Shown: in pieces, positions 34,681 to 43,511 of the stretch
Layout of the letters: every line of letters starts with the position of its first letter
Numbering within the stretch: the stretch's first letter is position 1
Notes under the pieces: model-generated
Databases searched by the model: none
What the model was told of the DNA's origin: nothing
The model's input: the letters and a program-made list of their open reading frames with translations, nothing else
DNA from: Corythucha ciliata
Lineage: Eukaryota > Arthropoda > Insecta > Hemiptera > Tingidae
DNA: 64,000 nucleotides
Reading direction: 5' to 3'
NCBI GenBank assembly: GCA_038030265.1
Contig: CM075941.1
Coordinates: 59,125,952-59,189,951 of the forward strand
Translations under genes and position numbers: made by a program

Positions 34681-34685
34681 GGGTA

Positions 34686-35290
34686 TTCTCAACGCGGAGG
34701 CCCTGCTCCAAATCTCAGCAAATTCATCACCGCTGATACCATCGCTCGTGAAACAGTTAAAGATCAAGAATTACAAGCCCTGCTGCACGAACTCAAACAT
34801 AGCCGCAAAGATAGCCCCTATACTATATCAGGCAACATGCTATTTCGATCGGATCGAGCCGTAATTCCGAAAACCCTCCAGGGACCTCTTCTTACAGAGC
34901 TTCACACGTCACACTTAGGAATAACTAAAATGAAACAGCTCGCACGAAGATATGTTTATTGGGAAAGATTGGACAAAGACATAGAAAAAATGGTGAAAAG
35001 CTGCGAGTCCTGTGCAAAAGTCCGTCACAACCCGAAGAAAGTTCCCATTCATCCTTGGGATCAGCCCGACGAGAACTGGGACAGGGTTCGACTATGCGGG
35101 TCCAGTTGAAGGACATTTTTTTCTTATCTGCATAGACGCAAAATCAAAGTGGGCAGAAGTGCGCACCATTCGAAACGCACCGTCCTCAGCACAGACCATC
35201 GCTCTCCTCGAAAACATATTCACCGTTCATGGTTATCCATCAGGTCTAGTATCCGACAATGCATCCGTTTTTAAAAGCGAAGAATTCTAG
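34686..35290 (+). pseudogene. gypsy integrase, N-terminal and catalytic parts
   Basis: Resumed pol of the interrupted gypsy. It has the HHCC zinc finger (ELHTSHLG with SCESCAKV) and RRYVYWERLDKDIEKM. After a frameshift near 35085 come the catalytic core residues, FDYAGPVEGHFFLIC for the first aspartate and LVSDNASVFKSEEF for the second. A stop at 35288-35290 cuts the core before the glutamate. Confidence 0.8.
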
Positions 35291-36033
35291 AGACACTGCG
35301 AGGAACGTGGGATCTTCCAGAAATTCAGCGCCCCAAGTCACCCTGCCACGAATGGTCTTGCGGAACGCTGCATCCAGACGCTGATAAGACGCCTCAAAGC
35401 TGCCGCTGATGATCCGACCCCGCTTTCCGTCAAACTACAAAAAATCATGTTTTACTACAGAACTCACCCCTGTCTACCGGTCAGTCTCCTGGCGAGATAT
35501 ATTTAAAAAGGAAAATCCGTACTCGCCTCGATGCTCTCCTTCCCAACTTAAAAGCGATGATTCCCTCTAAAGTGTGTTCTACGCGCGTTCGCTCACTTCG
35601 CGTTGGGGAGAGAATTCAAACAAAAGTTCACGTGGGAAATAAAGATGTTTGGCAGTTCGGTGCCGTTATAAGAAAACTTGGACAGCTGCACTATGTCATC
35701 GAATTAGACTCTGGGCGTCACGTCAAACGTCACATTAATCAATTGATCTCGACGCTAGTACCAAAAAAGCACGTGACTTTTGCACCAACACACAGTTCAC
35801 AAAAATGTTACGGAATTCCATTTCCTAATCAACTTGCTGGTCAGAATACTCAAGTCTCTCCTCAGCCTGATCCACCTCCAGTTGATACATCGCCACATGA
35901 CAGTTCCTCCGGCGATGTTTCCACCCAGTAAGATTCACTTAGCCAGTCTCAACCTTCTCGTCCACATCGACCTACCAGACAACGTAAACCACCCGGATAT
36001 TTAAAAGATTATATCCTTCAGCACGTTTGCTGA
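35291..36033 (+). pseudogene. gypsy integrase C-terminal part and pol tail
   Basis: The DDE glutamate lies in NGLAERCIQTLIRRLK (about 35350-35400). After a frameshift near 35500, the frame from 35557 contains the C-terminal domain (WQFGAVIRKLGQLHYVIELD, RHVKRHINQLISTLV), a premature stop at 35929-35931, and the basic end RPTRQRKPPGYLKDY before TGA at 36031-36033. The tail matches that of the fused gypsy at 45430-45932. Confidence 0.75.
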
Positions 36034-36056
36034 GTTTAAATTAAAGTGGGGGAGAA

Positions 36057-36200
36057 TGTAATGAACAGTTTCCGAACTCTTAATCAGTTGTTCATTAAAA
36101 CCCACACACCACACACATCTGAATTTAGAAAAATAAATAATTGTTATTGAGTCAACAGAAAATGCCTTTCTTCTTATTTCCGGCCACTCTTGTCACAACA
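36057..36200 (+). repeat. Probable 3' LTR of the interrupted gypsy
   Basis: Starts TGTAATGAACAG after the purine tract AAAGTGGGGGAGAA and ends CACAACA, with AATAAA near 36133. Length 144 bp. No second copy is visible upstream of 26525, so the boundaries are inferred from position and TG...CA ends only. Confidence 0.45.
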
Positions 36201-36289
36201 GTAGCCTAATGTGAACGGGGCTTTATGTAAAATAGAAAACGCTATAAGACCCTATTGGCCCCGCAAATATTCATTTCAGCAGTGCAACT

Positions 36290-36930
36290 GGCGGACTTTT
36301 TGCAAACTTTTTTCTCAATTTTTGCCGTAAATTACCGCTTTTTCCTAATTGGCCACATTTCCTCCGCAAACCGTGGTTTGTCATTTTCTCAATTTTCTGA
36401 GAATTAACAAATTTTCCCCTATTACCCCCTCAATTAGCCATTTTTATTTATTCTATCCGCAAATTACCTTTTTTTCTCATTGAAGCCGCTAATTAAAGAT
36501 TAGAGTTTTTCCCAACTTTCGCCGCGCATTACCTAAAGGAATTTCTTAATTTGGCCGTGAATTAGCGTTTTTTCCTCACTTCAGCGCTTCTTTTCGCTTT
36601 TATCCATGAATTAGCGACTTTTCTCCATATTAGCGATTTTTCACCATTTTATCCGTGAATTACAGCGATTTATTTCAATTTAACCGCGAATTTGCGATTT
36701 TTCTGAATTTTTGCAATGAATTAGTATTTTTCCTGTTTTCAGCCGTTAATGAGCGATTTTTCTCAATTTCTTCCATGAATTACCACGTTTTCTTATTTTT
36801 AGCTGCAAATCAGCGATTTTTTGCAATTAAAGCAATGATGATTACCCCGTTTTCTCATTTTGAGTCGTTTCCACACTTCTAGCCTCTAATTAGCGCTTTT
36901 TATAAGAATACTTTGAAGCTATAAGGCAAC
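36290..36930 (+). repeat. Minisatellite array D
   Basis: Forward-orientation copies of the ~30-bp unit (GAATTAGCGATTTTTCTC, ATTTTAGCCGC), highly diverged. Neighbouring termini of a host element are not obvious on the left. A hAT-like right terminus occurs downstream at 37738-37792. Confidence 0.7.
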
Positions 36931-37190
36931 TTTAGTCACGAAATGGCCAAGATGCCACTTTATGGCTAAAATTAAGAAGAAGAAAAAAAAAAAAACGCCA
37001 ATTTTCTGTTCTTTGGTAAAACTGAGATGTGCCCCGCTGTTTGCAAGTTGCAGCTCCACTCAGCAAAAATGTTGGTGTTTGAGGAATGAAGACTGCGTGA
37101 TTGATGATTCACGGATTGTGTGGAGGACCACACGAAATTTCATGTTCCCGTTTTTGGCGTTCATCAATAAGTGCATAAAAAAAATAAATA

Positions 37191-37390
37191 AACAAGAAAA
37201 CTTCCATGGCCGTATCAATTTTTTCAGTGCTCCGACGCTTCCGATTTCATGCTGGTTAAAGGGTAACATGGGCGCGTTAGTCGAAAAATATGAAATAAAA
37301 CTCGAGCGCCCATGTTACCCTTTAACCAGCATGAAATCAGAAGCGTCGGAGCACTGAAAAAATTGATACGGCCATGGAAGTTTTTTTGTT
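37191..37390. repeat. 200-bp near-perfect hairpin with 85-bp arms
   Basis: The left arm 37191-37275 and right arm 37306-37390 are reverse complements with only about two mismatches (for example CTTCCGATTTC against CTTCTGATTTC), around a 30-nt loop. The arm core includes CCGTATCAATTTTTTCAGTG and GGTTAAAGGGTAACATGGGC. No protein domain. Such long exact arms suggest a recent foldback duplication or a MITE. If transcribed, it would make a long dsRNA stem. Confidence 0.75.
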
Positions 37391-37737
37391 AAAAAACGTC
37401 AGTTTTGAGTTAAAACCCGATATTGTTTGGTTAAAAAATGTTGAATTTTTACGCCTCTCAGACAAGACGTTGATGAAAAGTCGGTCACCCTTTATATTTG
37501 AATACCAAGTATCGATTTCCAGGGAAATCGAATTGTCTGTTAATAGAATAAGTCTGAATAGAATTGTCAGTTTTTGGATAGTAAATCAGGAATAGAAGGC
37601 TAAAACAGATAATTTCAGAATGAAGATGTTAATAGTTTTTGATGGACGATTACGACCCTTTTTTGTGAAAACTCAGTTTCCGGGGAAGAATTTGATTTAT
37701 TGCGCTACCAGTTCTTTTGTTGGGGGTCTCTAGTTTC

Positions 37738-37792
37738 CATAACGTCCGACATATTCTGTCCACCCCTTGGTCAAGGGCTGGCTACGCCCCTG
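37738..37792 (-). mobile_element. Solo hAT-like terminus
   Basis: Read on the reverse strand from 37792, it starts CAGGGGCGTAGCCAGCCC and continues with CTTGACCAAGGGGTGG. This matches the CAGGGGCG start of the other hAT-like termini in the window, but its partner end was not found. Confidence 0.5.
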
Positions 37793-40700
37793 CCTAGGAA
37801 GTTGTTTTTTAAAAAAGTAAAATTATACAAGATCACTGTAGCACAGGTCTTGGAAAACGAAGTGAATAAAAATATATTACCTACACTAAAGGTTCAATTC
37901 CAAGTCCAATAAAAAAAAGTCAACAGACGAGGGATAGACTTGGGGAGAATGCTAATGAGTTCCAGCGGGGCGATAGAGGAACTGGTAAAGTGTTATGTGG
38001 TAACCTGCGAGCGCAGTAAAGCGATAGAAGCGACGAATGAAGAGGCGATTATTAGTGAAAAGGAGTGTTACCTTTAGATGGTCGGAACGGTGATTTCAAT
38101 ATGATCGTCACCGGAGCCAACAGTAACGGAGTAGTCACAGTGACAAAATCACCGACAGTGAAATCACACCTCACCTCTACCACCTAACTGGTAGTTTTTA
38201 TGCGAAAATTCAATATTTAGGATCAAACCACGTATGTTTGGCTGATGTCAAAACACTATAAACTTGAATCTGTTTAAGTATATTTTTTTTAAAGAAAGGT
38301 TTTCAAAAATATAATGGAAAAAAACAAACAAAAACCCTTTTTTACACTTTTCTGCTCGTACCTTTCGTTACAGGACTGTGATTTCCCATACGCCCATGAA
38401 ATATGCATCGTGGGAAAAGGCTTGGTGAAAGGGGTGAACTTCCCTCTTGTAGATTACATCCAGGCCCCCAAACCTTCCATCATTTTCCTCTTCTCTTAAT
38501 ATTGCATTCGCCCGGTTAAGTAAAGGCAGAACCACCTCAATATCGTCAATATTACTCGCTGTACATACGAATCCTCCCTCAAGATAGAGAGAAACATGAA
38601 GATGAAAACGAATATTTGGCCCGTCTTGACGCGTTTTTTTTTATTACATAGTAAAGTTTTTTATTCGACTCGACCAATACCGTTCAAAATATTTGACGAT
38701 ATTGCGTGAACGCGCCGAGTTCCAATCGGCTTTATACACCGTTTTATCCACTGGTTAGAACGATATAGAAACGAGGGACGAGAGCGAGAGTATCCATTAG
38801 GGCAATCTCAGCTTCACTAAATTAATATCCGGATAATGCACGGTCGGTCTGTCAAGCTCTTTCGTTCTCGAATTGCTTTCCTCGTAACTCCCCCTCCCCC
38901 ACCAGCCCACTCCTTGTGAAACTCGGCTTTCTCTCGGGGAAGCCTCCCGCGGTAACATAATGTGTAATCTGTTTCGAGGGTCCCTGTTCTGACCCTCCTC
39001 CCCCCCCTTCAGATGCCCAAAACCAGAAGAGATATCAAAGGCAAAAATAATTGGAAAACTCGAAGCTCAGGCTGTTTCTGCTGGTCACTTTTTTTTTTTT
39101 TTTCAATGAACAGACCCATGTTGGAGTTCCGTTCGATCCAATTGAATAGAACAAGTGTTTTTTATTTGTTTTGTTGTTTTCAGCCAATGTAAATAATAAT
39201 TGCGAGCCGAAACGTGAGGTTTTTAGCCTCCTCCTTTACCCACAGAAAATGTGACGCACTTCGACATTTTCTCGTCTATATTCAGTGCCACATTATGAGA
39301 ATGATCTCACTAAGTAATGAAACCATGGAGGAAAAACCTGGAATGGCGTGAAAAGAGCTTAATTCCCTATGTGTGTGTGTGTGTGGGGGGGGGGGGCTGA
39401 AATAAATTATTAATCGCCAGGGGATGAAATTCAGAGGTCAGCTTTATTAGGGTTATTCCGTTTCAGGTTATGGGTTTGTTTATGAGCTGTTTACACTCTG
39501 AATGTAATAAAATGAAACAATAAAAGAGACCCAGGGGGCTTTCGAATTCAAACATAAAGGCATCGATTAGGATTTTCGTCTCTCCATATTCGGTTTTAAT
39601 GTGAATTGGGTCAGAATGGGGTAGTTTTCAAAAGGGAGCGAAAGGAAAATACGTGAAAATACTAAAACGATATCGTCTAATTACTTTGGTATATATACTT
39701 TGACCGATCGCTTAGCCAACATTCTTGGTTTGAGAAATTATAGGAGCTCGACGTCATTTCACGTCTACCCTCTTCCCCTGGAAGAACGTTCGGTTTTACG
39801 TGATCCAAACATCCAGTGTGTATTCCCTGTGGTGCCCTTCTAAACAGCGCTCATCCCTTTTTTTCCGGAAGGATAATTCTTTTCATCGATACCCCTCTCA
39901 GATTAGGAGGTTCAATCTTGACCACATGGGACTGGGGAGATCTCTGGAGGTCTTTGTTATCGCTTTTCATTGAAATTAAATGCCTTTTCTTCGAACTTTA
40001 TAGAGATACAGCAACTTTTTTGGACTTTTATTATTCACATTCGCTGAGAGGATTCGTTGACGGAATACATTAACAATTAAATGTTTTAAAAACAAACAAA
40101 AAAATCCATGGCCGTACCTGACCGTGTTAGGGCAGTCGAAAAAGCTCTAATGTACAATAACTGTATTATGTTAATCAAAACTTAAAGTTATGTTTTGGAA
40201 CAACTTGGAAAAAGGAAGAACCAAATGGCAAAGCTTCAGTCAAACATCATTTCCCTGTGCTGCGTTAAAAGAAACTTTCCCTCATTCCCTCAAGATTCGG
40301 ACAAGAAAAAGAGGAAAAGGAAATGGAAGTAAGAGGGAGTGATTCCTAAGCACTGGAGGAGGTTGGAAGCTGAAGATTTACGCCAGATATAACTCAAGAA
40401 GCGCTCGCTAAAGGGGAGAAAATGTTTCAACGAAAGGGAAAATAAGAAAATGTACATCTCCTCGCTCGCTCTTTTTGTACCTTACCGCATTTCACTCTGT
40501 GACGAGGAAAGTGATGGTTATCGCTTGTTGGGAAACTTTTAATTAAGAAAATCACTCGTGTCACTCGTTACCATCAACCGAGTACATTTGAGTTTAAATG
40601 TCTCAACTCCCCAATACCCCTCCCACCTACCTGTATAAACATGTAGCCACATTGTCGCATTTCATAGTTTATCACAGAAACTTTGTAATCTAAAATGAGA

Positions 40701-41250
40701 ATAGTGACCACCAAAGCATGCACATAATGATATACAACAGAGTGGCCGCCAGCGCCACTTAATCCGTCCAAAAATGACTGTTTGAATGGCTTAAACACTG
40801 TCCAGGCTGCCTTTTTTTTTTTGAAACCGTTCGTGGTACCAAGGCCCCTGGGCTGCCCATGCCACGCCAATGTGCATCGAGACGCTTCCTTGGACTTCGG
40901 GGCTGGCACGCGGGAAAATTCGTGCGTCCTCTGAAAAAGTAAGCAGGTGGTTAAAAATGATGGCATCACAGTAAGAACATGGTGAGAACCCTGTTTAATT
41001 GCTCGTCTGGTTGAAAATTCGTCTTAATTTTCGGATCCCTCGTTTGAACTACTATAGTTAAGGCACTATATTACGAGTGCAGACAGACTGCCATATTTGG
41101 TCTTTATCATAAATGTGATTATTAATGATATGTAATCTATTTTTTAAAAAAAACGTGTATTGTTTTTCCAGTTTAAAGGGTTCCATATAAATTTGTTCAA
41201 ACTTGGAGCAGGTCGATCTGAAGAGAAAAATCGGCGTTTTGTCAGTTACT
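37793..41250. other. 3.5 kb with no supportable gene
   Basis: Mostly unique-looking AT-rich sequence with only short chance frames on both strands. A GT microsatellite followed by a G-run lies at about 39371-39397. There are T-runs near 39090 and 40811. No domain, RNA gene or terminal repeat was recognised. Confidence 0.4.
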
Positions 41251-41309
41251 GCTGACTTTGTCAGCGTTACAGCGTAGATTACAGCCCAAATTAGAACAAA
41301 TTGGATGTA

Positions 41310-41480
41310 GGGGGCTATGCGCCCACCGCTCACCTCCGCTCACGGCGAGGGGCGGGCGGTCCATCGGCTCCGTACTCGGCTCAATTGCCGGGCTGATGAG
41401 ACCAGGACCGAGTATAGCCCTGGTGGCTGAAGGTCTGAGGTCGAAACGGAGACTGAACCGCACCTTGGGTGCAATCTTCG
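41310..41480. other. GC-rich island of unknown origin
   Basis: About 170 bp markedly richer in GC than its surroundings (GCGAGGGGCGGGCGG, GGCTGAAGGTCTGAGGTCGA). It might be the 5' end of a retroposon or a small CpG-rich repeat. I found no coding or tRNA structure. Confidence 0.3.
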
Positions 41481-41498
41481 TAGTTTACAGCCTGTATC

Positions 41499-41590
41499 CA
41501 GGGGTGGGCAAGATACTTGAGTATTTAAAATACTTTGTATTTTAAATACAAAATACGTATTTTGTAATTGTATTTATATATGTATACATA
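41499..41590 (+). mobile_element. hAT-like terminus with ATTTTAAATAC subterminal repeats
   Basis: Starts CAGGGGTGGGCAAGATACTT, followed by AT-palindromic TATTTAAAATACTTTGTATT-type units, a pattern seen in non-autonomous hAT families. No partner end is visible. The adjacent TA microsatellite may have replaced it. Confidence 0.5.
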
Positions 41591-41591
41591 A

Positions 41592-41592
<1 letters not shown>

Positions 41593-41629
<37 letters not shown>
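41593..41629. repeat. TA microsatellite
   Basis: About 18 uninterrupted TA units. Prone to length change and to assembly error. Confidence 0.9.
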
Positions 41630-41632
<3 letters not shown>

Positions 41633-42155
41633 TTCCGGAGACCACTGAATTCGTGTTCTAGAGGTTTTGAAACGTGAAAAAAACATGACATGACCCATGT
41701 TTGCCACCATCACGACGAGACCAATCGGGAACGGACACGAGATAAGAGTTGGGTTATATTACCTCCAAATTCTAACTTGGTGGGCCACTGACTGTGGTAT
41801 CGTAATGGAAATGCATAGCCGGTATTGCTGTTTTTCTATTATTTCGCGTAAATTTTGGGTTTTTCTCATATTTGGAGATCGGTGGACATTCGCGGGAGTT
41901 AATAAATCGCTTTAAAAAAGTGTCGCTGAGTGCTTAAATTTTCAGAAATCGTGTAACTGTAACGCTACACCCTAGTGGTATTTAGGCCTTTAGCCCAGCA
42001 ACACTAACCGGAGTCTGAAAGACTCCTAAGAAAAAAACATCCCCACTTCTCATGCAAGTAACGTCTTTCCCGTGGATTGTAACGTCCTCCTATTCCTAGT
42101 GGTGGCAGTGCTGGTGGTGACCTCGAAGAGTTTGGACGTGTGAGGATTATCAAGG

Positions 42156-42421
42156 GTAAGTTATAACAAGTTTTTTATCATGTAAGTCAAAAAGACTCCT
42201 AGTTAGTTGTACTGAAGAATGATATTACAGGTCAATAAGACTCCCAGTTACCTATAGTGCCCCTGTAATACTAGGTCGTTTTGACTCCCTGTTAGCAACA
42301 AGGGCATTGTGACATTTTTCTTTTCAACCCCCCCCCCCGTCCATGAGATCTGTCAACTGATGAATGTATCTTCTTTTAGCGTTTGTCGTTCAAAAATAAA
42401 AAATAATTATTTCCACCCCTA
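42156..42421 (+). other. Possible 5' UTR intron of the piggyBac gene
   Basis: A strong donor GTAAGT follows CAAGG at 42155, and a pyrimidine-rich acceptor ending CCCCTAG lies at 42421, eight bases before the ATG at 42430. Splicing would join a short non-coding leader to the coding exon. Inferred from splice-site consensus only. Confidence 0.3.
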
Positions 42422-42429
42422 GGCACACA

Positions 42430-43212
42430 ATGGCCAAAAGGAGAGCTATGACAGAAGAAGAAATTCGAGAAGTAATAGAGAACCTCTCGAGCTCAGATGA
42501 TGAGGATGTCCCTGACCAAGTGGACAGGGATTCGGATTCAGACTCCGGCTCTGATTACGACCTGTCACCAGAATTGATTGATATTGACGACGAAGAACTA
42601 ATGGGAGCAATAGATTCTCTCGAAAGGGAAATTGACGATTTCTCGAACCCGGACAACCCTGATGCCAACGACGACAATCTCAATTTCGATCAAAACGGTA
42701 ATATCGACAATACCGCGCCAACTTTGTCACCTCCTCCCGCTTCCACCTGTAAAAATGTTAGGAAACCGAAACGGAAGAAGAGCAAAGAGAGGAAGGGTGA
42801 GGTCAAGAAACGTACAAAACCAGCAAGTAATGGTGACATTCCAGATAGTGACGATTCTCCTGATGGGAGTGCCAACACAATCAAATTCGATACACTTGAC
42901 GTTGCGGGGAAAAATGGTTTCTTGTGGAAGTCGCAGCAATTAGGTTCGTCTGCAACAAAAACCAGAGCTAAAAACGTTGTACATGTGAAACCAGGAACTG
43001 CAAACGTTGCTCTGGCTGCCGAAAACCCCTTGGAGTGCTTCAAAGCCTTCTTCAGCCAAGACATCATTGACGTTATCGTGTCTCATACCAACGACGAGAT
43101 AAGGCGTCTTAGGGACAAGTACAAAGTTAAAAATAAAAGTACAAATATAGCGACACAACTACATCTGCAATTTTCGGTCCATTTGGTTCACTCTATTACG
43201 CAGCAGCCATGA
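42430..43212 (+). pseudogene. piggyBac transposase N-terminal region
   Basis: 260 codons from ATG at 42430. An acidic, serine-rich start (TEEEIREVIENLSSSDDED) resembles the N-terminus of piggyBac-like transposases, followed by a lysine-rich nuclear-localisation-like stretch near residues 110-132. Then comes the beginning of the conserved domain (NPLECFKAFFSQDIIDVIVSHTN). At about 43160 the natural frame shifts by one, to the frame that reads IFGPFGSLYYAAAMKHNH. This frame therefore ends in a short unrelated tail. Confidence 0.75.
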
Positions 43213-43511
43213 AACATAATCACTTGAACTCCAAAATTCTACACAACTCGGTACTGTGCGGGGACAAACATCGTTCGGTTATGTCGGACGCTCGATTTGA
43301 ATTTTTACTACGAGCACTCCGCTTCGACGACAAAAATACTCGAAAAGATAGATCTTCGAAGCTGGCCCCCATCGAGGAAATCTGGGATATTTTTATTCAA
43401 AACTGTATAAAAAATTACAGACCCGGGTCATATTTGACCATAGACGAGCAGCTTGTAGGATTCAGAGGACAATGCCCCTATCCGTATGTATATACCGAGC
43501 AAACCAAATAA
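43170..43511 (+). pseudogene. piggyBac transposase middle region, first catalytic aspartate
   Basis: The frame from about 43209 contains the conserved stretch MSDARFEFLLRALRFDD, then PIEEIWDIFIQNC, and YLTIDEQLVGFRG with the first catalytic aspartate of the DDD transposase family. It shifts by one base near 43486, where the next frame begins with YIPSKPNKYGIK, the normal continuation. Confidence 0.8.

Larger units (their letters stand above)
28616..34683. mobile_element. TA-flanked DNA element with repeat-rich ends, inside the gypsy
   Basis: Inverted termini CCCAAGTAGCAA (28616) and TTGCTACTTGGG (ending 34683), flanked by TA on both sides (28614-28615, 34684-34685). The gypsy pol region resumes after it. 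Subterminal regions (28632-28880 and 34440-34670) are built of AAATGTTTTTTAAA-like repeats in inverted arrangement. A TA duplication fits Tc1/mariner-like or related families, but no transposase is seen, so the class is uncertain. Apart from the 3.56-kb LTR retrotransposon inside, about 2.5 kb of its own sequence remains. Confidence 0.7.
26525..36200 (+). mobile_element. Ty3/gypsy LTR retrotransposon, split by a nested DNA element
   Basis: A gypsy-type element can be followed from gag zinc knuckles (26600) through protease, RT and RNase H (to 28615). It resumes after a 6.07-kb insertion with the integrase (34686) and ends at a stop at 36031-36033, then a purine tract and a probable 3' LTR. 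The gag start and 5' LTR are not recognisable. Stops at 27548-27550 and 28142-28144, a stop at 35288-35290 and several frame changes make it defective. Its integrase and C-terminal tail resemble those of the gypsy fragment at 43985-45932, so both belong to one lineage. Confidence 0.85.

Noticed and set aside
36203..36226. TGTGAACGGGGCTTTA as a MITE end after the gypsy LTR
   Set aside because: It resembles the arms at 33542-33688 only loosely and no partner was found.
40574..40969. Reverse-strand 131-codon frame
   Set aside because: No domain, contains a poly-lysine from a T-run, and no start or polyadenylation context that distinguishes it from chance.
41310..41480. tRNA or tRNA-derived SINE head in the GC-rich island
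   Set aside because: The B-box-like GGTCTGAGGTCGA lacks a matching A box at the right distance and no cloverleaf can be drawn.
42690..43067. Reverse-strand frames opposite piggyBac
   Set aside because: Shadows of the forward transposase coding sequence.
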